Positions 44,901-52,300 of a stretch of 64,000 nt of DNA are shown here, piece by piece. The stretch is from Bradyrhizobium oligotrophicum S58. Lineage in GTDB: Bacteria > Pseudomonadota > Alphaproteobacteria > Rhizobiales > Xanthobacteraceae. A model generated the notes under the pieces. It did not search any database, had not been told where the DNA came from, and saw only the letters and a list, made by a program, of their open reading frames with translations. Location of the stretch: contig NC_020453.1 in NCBI RefSeq assembly GCF_000344805.1, positions 5,985,001 through 6,049,000 on the forward strand, written 5' to 3'. Numbering within the stretch: the first letter of the stretch is position 1; the number at the start of each line of letters is the position of its first letter. Position numbers and translations under genes: made by a program.

Positions 44901-46326
44901 CGATCATCGATTCCAGAATGGTGCGCCAATGTGCAGCAAGGCGCTCGATCGTCGTCCGGTCGAACAGAGCGGTGGCGAACGAAAACAGCGCCGAGATGTC
45001 GCCCGACGGCGCTTCCTCGCTGTCGACGGCGAGGTCGAATTTGACCGTGTTGATCTCCGGCGCGATCGTCTCGATCTGCAGCTCGGCAGCGGCGGGGACG
45101 TCCGCCATCTCGCGCCGGCGCTGATGATTGTAGAGCACTTGAAACAGCGGGTTATGGCTCAGGCTTCGCTGCGGCTGCAGCACCTCCAGCAACCGTTCGA
45201 ACGGCAGATCCTGGTTGTCCTGGGCCTCGAGCGACGCCTCGCGCAGCAAAGCGATCAACTCAGCGATCGTGCTGCGACCGTCGATCGTCGAACGCAGCAC
45301 CTGCGTGTTGACCAGCAGGCCGATCAGCCGTCGCGTCTCCGAGCGATCGCGATTGGCAAGCGGAACACCGATACTGATGTCGGGCTGACCGCTATAGCGG
45401 TACAACACCAGCTTCAGCGCTGCGAGCAGAACCACGAACAGCGTCGTCTGGTGTCGCCGCGCCAGCTCACGCAGGCGATCGGCCAGCGTTGCGCCGAGCG
45501 CAAGGCGTACGCCATCGCCTGACTGGTCGGCCTGAGCCGAGCGGGCGCGGTCGAACGGCAGCTGCAACATTGCCGTGTCCAGGAGCCGATCGGTCCAGTA
45601 GCGGAGCTGCTGCTCTCCCTCCGCCGCACTGATCCAGAGCTGCTGCCAAGCCGCGAAATCGGTGTATTCGATCTCGAGGTCCGGTAACGGCGCGACCTCG
45701 CCCCGGACCACGCTCTGATAGAGCTGCCAGAACTCGTCCGTCAGCACCTGCATCGACCAGCCGTCGGCTACGATGTGATGCAGCGTCACCGCGAGGATGT
45801 GATCCTCCTCGCCGAGCGCCAGCAGCGCCCCACGCAGCAATGGACCGGCTTCGAGATCGAACGGCAGCGCTGCCTGTTCGAGCAGCACGCGTCGCGCCTG
45901 CTCCTCGCGGTCATCACCGCCAAAGATGATCCGGCGCAGCTCGACCGGCTGCGACGGACAAACGATCTGCTCGGGCTCGCCGCCCTCCTGCCGGAACACA
46001 GTGCGGAGCGCGGCATGGCGAACGACCAGTCCGTCGAGAGCCCGCTGCAAGGCGTCGACATCGAGCCGGCCACGCAGACGGATCGCGATAGGCATGTTGT
46101 AGGCCGAGCTGCCCGGATCCATCCGCCACAGGAACCAGAGTCGTGCCTGGGCGGACGACAGTGGTGCTCGCTGCAGGTTCTGCCGCGCGATCGGCAGGAT
46201 CGACAGATCGATGCCCTTTGCGGCCAGTTGCGCGAGGAAGGCGCGCTGCTTCTCGGCATCGAGACGCGCGAGGCGGCGGGCGATCTCGCTGAGCTGCTGG
46301 GTCTGAAGTCCGGACTGGTCATTCAT
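29905..46326 (-). CDS. Siderophore NRPS, final subunit, four modules with two epimerisation domains and thioesterase
   Basis: A 5473-residue synthetase ordered C-A-PCP-E, C-A-PCP-E, C-A-PCP, C-A-PCP-TE. Landmarks: C1 HHIVADGW near residue 181; A1 YTSGSTG 654; PCP1 LGGDS 1040; E1 HHLVVDGVSW 1227 with EGHGRE; C2 DIYPLSPMQQG 1563; A2 2180; PCP2 2570; E2 2746; C3 3082; A3 3685; PCP3 4073; C4 4141; A4 4738; PCP4 LGGNS 5130; TE GWSLGG about 5268 with His in GDDHFSI about 5438. Pocket residues read by eye: A1 and A4 DGEGSGGVTK (hydroxyornithine-type), A2 DVWHFGRINK (serine-like), A3 DILQLGLVWK (glycine). The epimerases imply D residues at the first two positions. The start overlaps the preceding NRPS stop by eight bases. 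It should finish and release the peptide. The A3 region is nearly identical in DNA to module 2 of the preceding subunit. Confidence 0.93.
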   Translation of the reverse strand: MNDQSGLQTQQLSEIARRLARLDAEKQRAFLAQLAAKGIDLSILPIARQNLQRAPLSSAQARLWFLWRMDPGSSAYNMPIAIRLRGRLDVDALQRALDGLVVRHAALRTVFRQEGGEPEQIVCPSQPVELRRIIFGGDDREEQARRVLLEQAALPFDLEAGPLLRGALLALGEEDHILAVTLHHIVADGWSMQVLTDEFWQLYQSVVRGEVAPLPDLEIEYTDFAAWQQLWISAAEGEQQLRYWTDRLLDTAMLQLPFDRARSAQADQSGDGVRLALGATLADRLRELARRHQTTLFVVLLAALKLVLYRYSGQPDISIGVPLANRDRSETRRLIGLLVNTQVLRSTIDGRSTIAELIALLREASLEAQDNQDLPFERLLEVLQPQRSLSHNPLFQVLYNHQRRREMADVPAAAELQIETIAPEINTVKFDLAVDSEEAPSGDISALFSFATALFDRTTIERLAAHWRTILESMIADPERPIASLDLLSKQQHDDVTRWNECARTFAPFRPVHRSFVQHALETPDAPALLFGAETISYAVLDRRANAIARHLRAHGVRPGALVGISMQRSPDLVAAFLAVLKTGAVYLPLDPDHPPARLSATIRDAGAGVVLTDVGSTQLPAMPSVRVLDLGLISPEETEVDPAVEVDPQSLAYVIYTSGSTGVPKGVAVAHGPFAMHCDATAELYEMDRQSRELHFLSFTFDGAHERLWTALSCGAALVMRDADLWSAEQTLDVMRAQQVTNAGFPPAYLQQLADFAAWRGDPPPVSLYSFGGEAMSKSGFDKVRHALRPRKLINGYGPTETVVTPLVWKVDADAEIDCAYAPIGRPVGRRSALVLDGDLNIVPVGVTGELHIGGEGLASGYWNRPGLTAQRFVPDPFGEPGARLYRTGDLARWRADGVIDYVGRSDHQLKIRGFRIEPGEVEARLMRQTGVRSAVVVARDIGGRQQLIGYVSGAGDIDETTLRTALLQELPDYMVPTRIVPLTQMPLTAHGKVDREALPVPQQLAADANYVAPQTPTEVTLAAIWAELLGRPHVGLTDNFFELGGDSIISLQVVGRARQRGLSIEPRDLFRHQTLQELARVARSEVVLGASARPVESDGGPVPLLPIQRRFFAEDAGERHHWNQAVLLVPGARLDWGAMARAVMAVVSHHDALRMQFAEVDGAWQARYGEMPSLADLLWTRIVADAADITSVAAIAQASLSLQGPLLRLVGMDVADGSQRLLIVVHHLVVDGVSWRVLLEDIASAYEQAAQGVAAIALPAKSETVASWGRRLEAYAASAELAGQLDYWRTRTVAGDLPCDDDHGDVDRVADGEDVAVTFDAVLTAQLLKDAPAAYRTHVNDLLLAALARAVGTWSGRDDVLVELEGHGREDVFDNVELSRTIGWFTIAFPVRLSNGASDDATLIKSIKEELRAIPSRGLGYGVLRHCGSRGQREALVDGAEPRIVFNYLGQFGASVGSGGAFAVAPESAGPSRSASAPLGRWLSINGQVLDRELRLTFSFGRKRYRRETIERLAACYATALRELVAHCTSGVRGITPSDVPLSRLSQPELDLLGASRDWREIEDIYPLSPMQQGMLFHALRDADSGSYVSQIAVDVSGVDPTRLREAWQAMTAAHAVLRTAFLWRELSGTPQQLVCRHAEVPFVVEDWRDRVALMDTTARAAALADAAFAERRDGFDLSRPPLQRVRLIDLGGGVHRLIWTHHHILLDGWSAARLIAEIMQHVRGRALSAPRGRYRDYIDWLQRQDSESSGAFWSRLLSPLDEPTLLADALGGPAEPAAGHASLDLLIDAAQTERLQAAARRERVTLNTMLQGAWTQLLRRLTGQQAVCFGATISGRPPEIAGVEEMVGLFINTLPMLDDTSSQTSVGDWLRSVQDRNVDLREHGWLPLYEIQRLAGRAGRPLFDTIFVFENYPVDEVLRAQPGDGPRTGRAEQLSITNYALTLAVFVTEAGIRLGFRYDRGRFDRQQIGRIQAALAGLVDRIADGSSRPIAELHGLDDVAKQRVLDWSVGIAAPATTDDVIDVVAQIEQQAGRSPAATALICEGERISYAELNARANRLARRIRARGIGLDAPVGLAFERSIDMIVAVLAVLKAGAGYLPLDPDYPSQRIAAMLRDSRARLVLTQTQLRDRLTLTAADAGVDLIVVGTADDARAETAARRDTADLRIPVRPESLAYVIYTSGSTGVPKGVACTRGALAARLAWMQAEYRLDASETLLQKTPFSFDVAVWEILWPLTVGARLAIAAPGAHREPGRLIDAIIAHDVTTLHFVPQMLAQFIAEPAARRCVSLKRLFSGGEALPVQLMDQVRAVFPTIRFDNRYGPTETLINASFWNCRSPSGSRVPIGYPIPGTVLRILDADLNLVDEGTTGELYIGGTGLARGYLGRAGLTAERFIADPFGPPGARLYRSGDLARWRSDGAIDYVGRADHQVKVRGFRIELGEIEARLLQQPSVRGAVVVAREFGAGRQLVGYVSGDSALDGAALRDALAAQLPDYMVPSRIVVLDRLPLMVNGKVDRQALPAPESAGAAMRIAPRTPNEIVLTAIWAELLRQPDVGITDNFFELGGDSIISLQMVSRARRAGVVIEPRDVFKHQTLEALAREARSAVQLEATAEQGLVIGPQPLLPIQLRFFEQDLEKPDHWNQALLLKPQRRLDWIVLGHALSAVVAHHDALRLRFQRADGVWRAEHGPSPALAELFRTCKLANADAVTALATEVQATLSLAHGPLVRAVGMDLPSGEQRLLVAIHHLVVDGVSWRVLLEDLAAAYEQMLRGDAAATLPPKTHAYAQWGAALQIYAGSDELARELDYWSAIPQADELSCDDDHDGPDTVADADEVPLVIDSALTARLLGMAPAAYRTQVNDLLLAALTRALWLWSGRENIAIELEGHGREEIGAGLDLSRSVGWFTTAFPVALAGGAQEPATLIKATKEMLRSVPHRGLGYGILRHLGSEAQRAVLGAGREPRIGFNYLGQVDDGAGEAALFAVAPESAGSSRAASSPLRHILSINARVLGGRLQVSFGFSRKRYRAATVARLAACFEAALLELVDHCTSGASGLTPSDVTLSKLTQAEIDALPLKWREVEDIYPLSPMQQGMLFHALNDDGTGVYVNQLTAEIRGLDAGELRAAWQAVSDRHPLLRTGFLWRELSGPPQQVVYRHAEIRFTEDDWRTRAAGLLPAALDAALNAVAQRERAEGFDLACPPLQRLTLVRLDDDRHWLIWTHHHILMDGWSSARFVAEVMQLLEHGSLPAQQLHYRDYIAWLQARDHEAAAQFWRAALIELDEPSLVAPAGSNGPMDHGSRVMAVDQDLSERLQQFATRERVTLNTVVQAAWAQLLRRYTGQDTVCFGVTVSDRPAAVAGAEDMVGLFINTLPVVDREYPQLSVGAWLRNLQDRNLALRDHGWMPLADIQRLAGRAGRPLFDSILVFENYPVDQALKSKGGRLVAGRTRILETSNYPLFVSVGLDGQLRLVFNFQRRHFDEGQIVRLQAAFVQLLAAISGDAEQSVGNIAPIDPDHLATLARVNDTAGADIFTAIVAQVEAQAAQAPDAIAVAHGEETINYGALNAQANRLARRLRDRGVGADVVVGLALERSITMMVALLAVLKAGGAYLPLDPDYPAERLAHMLGDSGATLLLTQDSLRERFAPALERSGAEAWLLDDAMDDNAGDTGNLDVDVHPESLAYVIYTSGSTGLPKGVMVRHGAVANFLATMAEYPGIAREDRVLGLTSLSFDIAVLELWLPLTRGANVVLADRAAAHDPATLKTIVAGHGVTMIQATPSSWRMLLDHQATETWIPERCRVLSGGEALAPDLARRLVALSSEVWNLYGPTETTVWSARHRLDADDPTPVLGGPIGNTTLYVLDDDLNLAPIGVAGELFIGGEGLARGYWNRAALSAERFIPDPFGTAGARLYRTGDLARWRADGVLEHVGRVDHQVKIRGHRIELGEIEARLRGESGVRDSVVVAQELGGSRQLIAYVSGDDALDGAALRAALTSALPDYMVPSRVMVLPRLPLTPNGKIDRKALPRPDARTNETQRVAPRNSTEAALAAIWAELLHQDDVGVTDNFFELGGDSIISLQIVGRARRAGLLLEPRDVFRHQTIELLAPLCRAAQDEKRAAVARGVLSGSSDEELARLGLDWDRIEDIYPLSPMQQGMLFHSLRDAGSGVYVNQISVEIGGLDVERLRTAWQDVSARHPMLRTGFLWRELSGSPLQAVYHQATLPFETEDWRGQVIDEARLAAVLAGERDAEFDLARPPLQRVRLLRVEDDRHRLIWTYHHILMDGWSSARFIGEILQSYAGRRLAPNPTHYRDYIAWLLAQDADAAERFWRGQLSAFDQPTPLADAFGARRYDEQGHRRVYTRLDADATSVLKTFARRERITLNTLIQGVWALLLQRYTGQQTVSFGVTVAGRPAGLDGAEQMIGLFINTLPMIETPPLDSSIGDWLRAIQSRNAAIRNYEQTPLYDIQSWAGRAGETMFDSIIVFENYPVERGLLQGDGSLQFGGLRNVDVTNYPMDLSVLVEDTLQVEYTYMPSHFTSAEAEQIRAQFEHLLAALTQDPEARVGAIDAATSHGHARALSCNAHAVPAASAPLVHETIGRHAVIDPARTALVIGGSSLSYGALDRRANRLAHHLIAKGLLPDQRVGVVVEREAATIVALLAVLKAGAAYVPLDPELPPERISYVMHDSGAAFLLSGSRDVPAPDGVECIDLARFDFETGPDHTPQPGLHQDNLAYVIYTSGSTGRPKGVAVAHGPLAMHCRATAALYEIEADSRELHFLSLAFDGAHERWLTVLSQGARLVMRDAELWTPEQTVEMLHAQGVTHVGLPPAYLQQVAEWAEQTGHRPPVKLYSFGGEAMPRAGFDKVKQALKPQILINGYGPTETVVTPLVWKVDGRAECDKAYAPIGVPVGDRTAYILDSRLNIVPAGAAGELYIGGLGLARGYHAKPGMTAERFVPDPFASKAGARLYRTGDLARWDVDGTIEYLGRSDDQVKVSGFRIELGEIQSALLLEPTVAQAAVLAVRGAGGNQLVAYVAPKDASEFVGPASERLCASLTAGLRDRLPAYMVPARIIVLSRLPTLSSGKVDRRALPAPEAAAERVFIAPDGPEETAMAQLWAEVLGVPQVGVTDNFFELGGNSILSLKVIARLRREPVLGREIKLRDLLQKPTIRALLGRPASDLARPSALLPLNAPAPGTPPVFCFHGGFGTVFDYAPLARRLEGKRQLFGLQCRTLIAPSFTDESLAAMAVDYASEIVRAQGRGPYHLIGWSLGGLIACMVAAELERRGESVEHLALIDSFVPQRPRGEPQSAGQHWADELLGLLSVAVPGVQLSIIRSQAAAISAAGQPASDEAIRRLIDDAISTVPAASRDRLLGVDDIVGAFTVGRHLKRLAQHADWPAHLRVAPGCWWTSGRLQQRDWLEAELPHAADLGVVGDDHFSILSNETFLSAICSWLEPRIAIQATQALQPEPAE
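34104..35710 (-). repeat. About 1.6 kb glycine-module block, copy 1 (in the final NRPS)
   Basis: This stretch of PCP and adenylation domain matches 46513-48119 at a constant offset of 12,409 bases. Stretches at about 34425-34575 and 34610-34793 are identical over more than 150 bases each. Differences cluster near the ends and in one short variable loop around 35310-35350. Confidence 0.8.
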
Positions 46327-49300
46327 TGGCGAGCTCGACTTCCTGCAGCAGATCGAACATGGCGGCGATGTCGTCGCTGCGCGTCTTCACCGGCTGTTCC
46401 GCAGCGAGCGCGGACGCCATGCTCTCGACGGTCGTCAGCTCGAACAGTCGCTTCAGCGGCAAATCCCGCGCGAGATCGCGTTTGATCCGGCCGACGAGTT
46501 GAACCGCGACCAGGGAGTCGCCGCCGAGCTCGAAGAAATTGTCGGTGACGCCGACATCGTCCTGGTGCAGCAGCTCGGCCCAGATCACTGCGAGTGCGGC
46601 CTCGGTCGGATTGCGCGGCCCGACGCGTTGTGTCTCATTCGCCCGGGCGTCGGGTCGCGGCAGCGCCTTGCGGTCGATCTTGCCGTTCGGCGTCAAAGGC
46701 AGCCGTGGCAGCACGACCACCCGCGACGGCACCATGTAGTCGGGCAGCACCGCCGACAGCACCATGCGCAGACTGCCACCGTCGAGCGTGTCTTCGCCGC
46801 TGACATAGCCGATCAGCTGCCGGCTGCCGCCCAGCTCCTGCGCCACCACGACGCTGTCGCGCACGCCGCTCTCGCCGCGCAGCCGCGCCTCGATCTCGCC
46901 GAGCTCGATGCGATGGCCGCGGATCTTGACCTGATGGTCGACGCGGCCGACATGCTCGAGCACGCCATCGGCCCGCCAGCGCGCGAGATCGCCGGTGCGG
47001 TACAGCCGCGCATTGGCCGTCCCGAACGGATCCGGAATGAAGCGCTCGGCACTGAGAGCCGCCCGGTTCCAATAGCCGCGCGCGAGCCCCTCGCCACCGA
47101 TGAACAGCTCACCGGCCACGCCGATCGGGGCCAGGTTCAAATCATCATCGAGCACGTACAGCGTGGTGTTGCCGATCGGACCGCCGAGCACCGGCGTCGG
47201 ATCGGCGGCATCGAGCCGATGCCGCGCCGACCACACCGTGGTCTCGGTCGGCCCATAGAGATTCCAGACCTCGCTGCTCAGCGCGACCAGCCGTCGCGCG
47301 AGATCGGGCGCCAGCGCCTCGCCGCCGCTCAGGATGCGGCAACCTCCAGGTATCCACTCCTGCATCGCCTCGTGATCGAGCAGCATGCGCCAGCTCGACG
47401 GCGTGGCCTGGATCATGGTCACGCCGTGCTTGGCAACCAGCACCTTCAGTGCAGCCGGATCATGTGCAGCGGCGCAATCGGCGAGCACGATCTGGACGCC
47501 ATGGGTCAGTGGCAGCCACAGCTCCAGCACCGCGATGTCGAATGACAGCGACGTCAGCCCGAGCACGCGATCCTCGCGCGCAATGCCCGGGTGCTCCGCC
47601 ATCGTTGCCAGGAAGTTCGCCACCGCGCCATGACGCACCATCACGCCCTTGGGCAACCCGGTCGAACCGGAGGTGTAGATGACGTAAGCGAGGCTTTCAG
47701 GATGCACGTCGACGTCGAGGTTATCAGTGTGGCCATTGGCTTCTCTCGCCGTCACATCGAGCAGCCAGGCCGCGACGCCGCTGCGTTCCAACGCCGGCGC
47801 AAAGCGCTCGTGCAACGTGTCCTGCGTGAGCAGCAGCGCAGCGCCGCTATCGTCCAGCATGTGGGCGAGGCGATCGGCCGGATAGTCGGGGTCGAGCGGC
47901 AGGTAGGCTCCGCCCGTTTTGAGCACCGCGAGCAGAGCCACGATCATCGTGACACTGCGTTCCAGCGCCAACCCAACGATCACGTCAGCAGTGACACCGT
48001 GGTCTCTGAGGCGACGCGCCAGGCGGTTCGCGCGCGCGTTCAGCGCGCCGTAGCTGATCGTCTCCTCACCGTGCACGACGGCGATCGCGTCGGGCGCCTG
48101 CGCGGCCTGCGCCTCGAACTGCCGGTGCAAGCACGAGGTGTCCAGCTTCTGGGCCGTCGCATTCCAACTGTGCAGCAACCGCGCGCGATCGTCGACCGGA
48201 ACGACGTCGAGCTCGCGTATCGGTGTGTGCGATGCAGACTCCAATGCCGAGGCCAGTTGTTCCAGGGCCTGCTGCACCATCCCGCAGACCCGGTCCGGCG
48301 CGACCGGCGCCGCGACCTGAACGGTGAGGCGAAGCCCATCGCCATCGTCGTCCACCGCCAGCATCAGCGGATAGTTGGTGCGCTCCTCCACGCCGAGCCA
48401 TTCGATGCCCTGCAAGGGATCGGCGAGCTCCGCCTCGGCTGGCTGCTCATCTTTCTGGGCATGACGAAAATTCAGGATCGCTGAAAACAACGGTGTCGGC
48501 GGCGCAACGCCGCTGCAGCGTTGCGCCATCGCCAATGAGGCATGCTCATGCTTCATCAGCTCTGCCAGCCGTGCATGTGTCACGCGCACGCTTTCTTCGA
48601 CCGAGGTGCCGTCGAGATCGAGGCGCAGGGGCAGCGTGTTGATGAACAGACCCAGGCTGCGATCGATCTCGGTGCCGGCCTGCATGCGGCCGAACAGCAC
48701 CGTTCCGAACACGACCTGCTTGCGCCCACTGCTGCGCGCTAGCACCTGTCCCCAGGCAATGTGGCAGAGGCTTGCAAGACTCACCCCGAGCCGTCGCGCC
48801 TGCGCCCGCAACCGCGCATCGAGTGCCGGCGGCATCCCGAGCTTCGCTTCGGACACGCCCTCACCGTCGCTCCGCACGTTGATCAAACCGAATGGCGTCG
48901 TCGGCGCATCGATGTCGGACAGCATGTCGCGGAAGAACCGCTGCTGCATATCCTGCCGGGCGGCATCGCGGGTCTGCGCCACGAGATTTCGAAACGGCAC
49001 TGGCGTCGACAGGAGTTGCCGGCGGCCGGACAGAATGGCCCGCACCTCATGATGCATCGCCTGCAAGGTCGAATGGTCACCGATCAGATGGTGCAGCTGG
49101 ACCAGCACCAGAAGGCGATCAGTTTCGGCGTCACGCGCCACGGCAAACCGCAACAACGGCGCCTGCGCAAGATCGAGCCGGCTGGATCTGGGATCGAAGC
49201 GCCGGGCGAGCTGCAGATGCGCCGGCTCATCACCATCGAGCTTGACCTCCGTGACGTTCAGCGGTGCGCGGCGCCAAACCGCCTGTGCCGGCGTGGACAA

Positions 49301-52300
49301 GCCGTCCCAGACGATCGACGTCCGCAGAACATCGTGCCGATCGATCACCTCCTGCACGGCAGCAAGATAACGATCCAGCAGATCACGGCCGGAGAACGCC
49401 ATCTGCGCCACCAGCACGTAGGGGTCGCCCTCAGTCGCCAGCATATGATGAAACAGGATGCCCTCCTGCAGCGGCGACAGCGCGTAGATGTCCTGAACAT
49501 TGCCGACGCCGCCCGGCACGCGATCGACCACGCGATCGATCTCGGCTTGCGTCAGCGCGATCAGCGGCAGCATCTCGGGCGTGATCGCCGACGTCTTCGC
49601 CGTGATCACGTTGGCGGGGATCGCAACCTCCCGGCTGTGCTGCAGGCTCGCGGCAAGATCGCGCAGCACCGGCTTGGCGAATATCGTATGCGCATCGGCC
49701 GACAGTGCGTGGCGCTTCAAGCGGTCCAGCAGGCGGACGATCAGCAGAGAGTGGCCGCCAAGCTCGAAGAAATGATCGTTGCGTCCGACCCGCTCTACGC
49801 CGAGCAGCTCGCACCATATGTCTGCGAGCATCTGCTCGATCGCGCCCTGAGCAGGCTCGTGGCCCCGATGCGAGAACGCCCGGTCATCCGGAGCCGGCAG
49901 CGCACGCCGGTCGACCTTGCCATTCGGCGTCAGCGGCAGCGCGGCGACGCGCACGATTGCCGTAGGGACCATGTAGTCCGGCAGGCAGGCCTGCAGATGG
50001 GCGCGCAATTGCCTGGTCCACTCGTCCGCGTCACCGGCGTCGCCGGACGGCACGACATACGCGACGAGTTTCACCTCGCCTGGCGTATCGCGCCGCGCCA
50101 GCACCGCGGAATCACGCACGCCGTCATGCGCATTCAAACAGGCTTCGATTTCGCCCAGCTCGATGCGGAAGCCGCGGATCTTCACCTGGTGGTCGTTGCG
50201 GCCGAGGAATTCAATGTCGCCGTCGGCCAAATAGCGGCCGAGATCGCCGGTCCGGTACATCCGGGCATCGGGAGTGAGACCGAAAGGATCGGCGGCGAAA
50301 CGCTCCGCCGACAGCTCCGGACGGTTGAGATAGCCGCGGGCGACGCCTGCCCCGCCGATCCAGATCTCGCCGACTGCGCCGCGCGGCACGGGCAGACCTT
50401 CGGCATCGAGCAGATAGATGCGTGCGTTGGCAATCGGACGACCGATCGGCACGACGCCGCCGACGAAGCCGGGCGGACGGCGCCATGCGGTCGCGCAGAC
50501 CGTCGCTTCCGTAGGGCCGTAGGCGTTGAAGACGGCGAGGCTCGGCGGCAAGCTCGCGATGAGCTCCGGCCTCGGCAGTTCGCCAGCCAGAACAAGAGTC
50601 TCGAGATCCGCGAGGCGTGCCAGATCCGGGCGGCCCTGCAGCACTGCGGGGGGCAGCGTCGCATGCGTGATCCGATGCTCGGACAGATAGTTCAGAAGCC
50701 CCGACGTGTCGCGATGCTCCCGGTCGCCGAGCAGATGCAGCTCGGCGCCGGAACACAGCGCCATCACGATGTCCCACGCACTGGCGTCGAAGCTGAAGGA
50801 CGCGAACTGCGCGATCCGGCTGTGCGGGCCGACATCGAACAGCGCGGCCTGGGCGAATGCAAGATTGACCAGTCCGCGATGCTCGATCATCACACCCTTC
50901 GGCCTACCCGTGGAGCCCGATGTGTAGATCACGTAGGCGAGATGGCGGGACGTCAAGCCGGCGGCAACGACGTCCGGCGCATGGTCCGGCAATCCTGCCC
51001 ACGCTGGAGCATCGCGCCTCACATCGATGGCGGGGCACGCCACTGCTCCGAGCGTCCTCGCTCCGTCTTCGTCGCACAGCAGGAGAATCGGAGCGGCGTC
51101 CGCCACGATCTCGCGCAGCCGCTGTGGCGGATAGGCCGGATCGAGCGGCAGATAGGCGGCGCCTGCCCTGAGCGTCGCGAGGACGCTGACGATCGTATCG
51201 ATGCCGCGCTGTTGGCAGATCGCGACAAGACGATCCGGACCGGCACCGAGCGCAACGAGGTGGTGCGCGAGGCGATTGGCCCTGGCCTCGAGCTCGCAAT
51301 AGGTCAGTCGGACGTCATCATGGACGAGAGCCACCGCGGAGGGACGCCGACGCGCCTGCTCGGCTATCAGCTCCTGGATACAGCACTCGGATGGATACGA
51401 CGCCTGCGTGCGATTCCAGGTGGCAAGCAGCAGCGAACGCTCTTCAGCCGACAGAAGATCGATCCGATGTACCGGCCGATCGATGTCAGCGACTATGGCC
51501 CGCAGCACGGCCAGCAGATACGCCCGGTGACGCTCCACCGTGGTCTCGTCGAACAGCGCCGTCGCGAAGTTCAGCTTGCCGAAAATACGGCCGCCGCTTT
51601 CGCTCAGATCGAGCTCGAGGTCGTATTTGATCTGCCGCTGCTCGGTCGGGACGCGCTCGACCGTAAGACCCGGAAGCTCGAATGCGCCGAGATCGTTGCT
51701 CTGCCACGCGAACACGACCTGAAAGATCGGCGTATATTCCGGCTGGCGCGGGGGCTGGAGCACTTCGACCAGATGTTCGAACGGCAGGTCCTGGTGGTCC
51801 TGCGCCGTGAGGACCGCCGCCTTCACGCGGCCGATGAACTCGGCCACGGTCGGCGCTTCCGAGACGTCGAGGCGCAGCGCCAGCATGTTCACGAAGAAGC
51901 CGATCAGCCCTTCGAACTCTGGGCGCGTCCGGTTAGCCGTCGGCGTGCCGATGACGAGATCATACTGCCCGGCAAGCCGCGCCAGCACGACGGCCCAGGC
52001 CGACAGCACGATGACGAACGGCGTGGCGCCAAGCGCCAGCCCCAGCCGCCTGATCTCGGCCGACAGCTCGTCGTCGATCTCAACCGGCACTGCGGCGCCG
52101 GAAACGGATCGCGGCGCGGACCTCGGCCGGTCGGTCGGCAGCGTCAACAAAGGCGGTGCATCCCCGAGCACGGCCGTCCAATGATCGAGCTGTTGCCGCA
52201 ACCGTTCTGTCGTCAACGACCGGCGCTGCCACGCGGCATAGTCGGGATATTGGATCACAAGCGGGCGCAACGGATCGGCCTCGCCCGCGACGAAGGCGCC

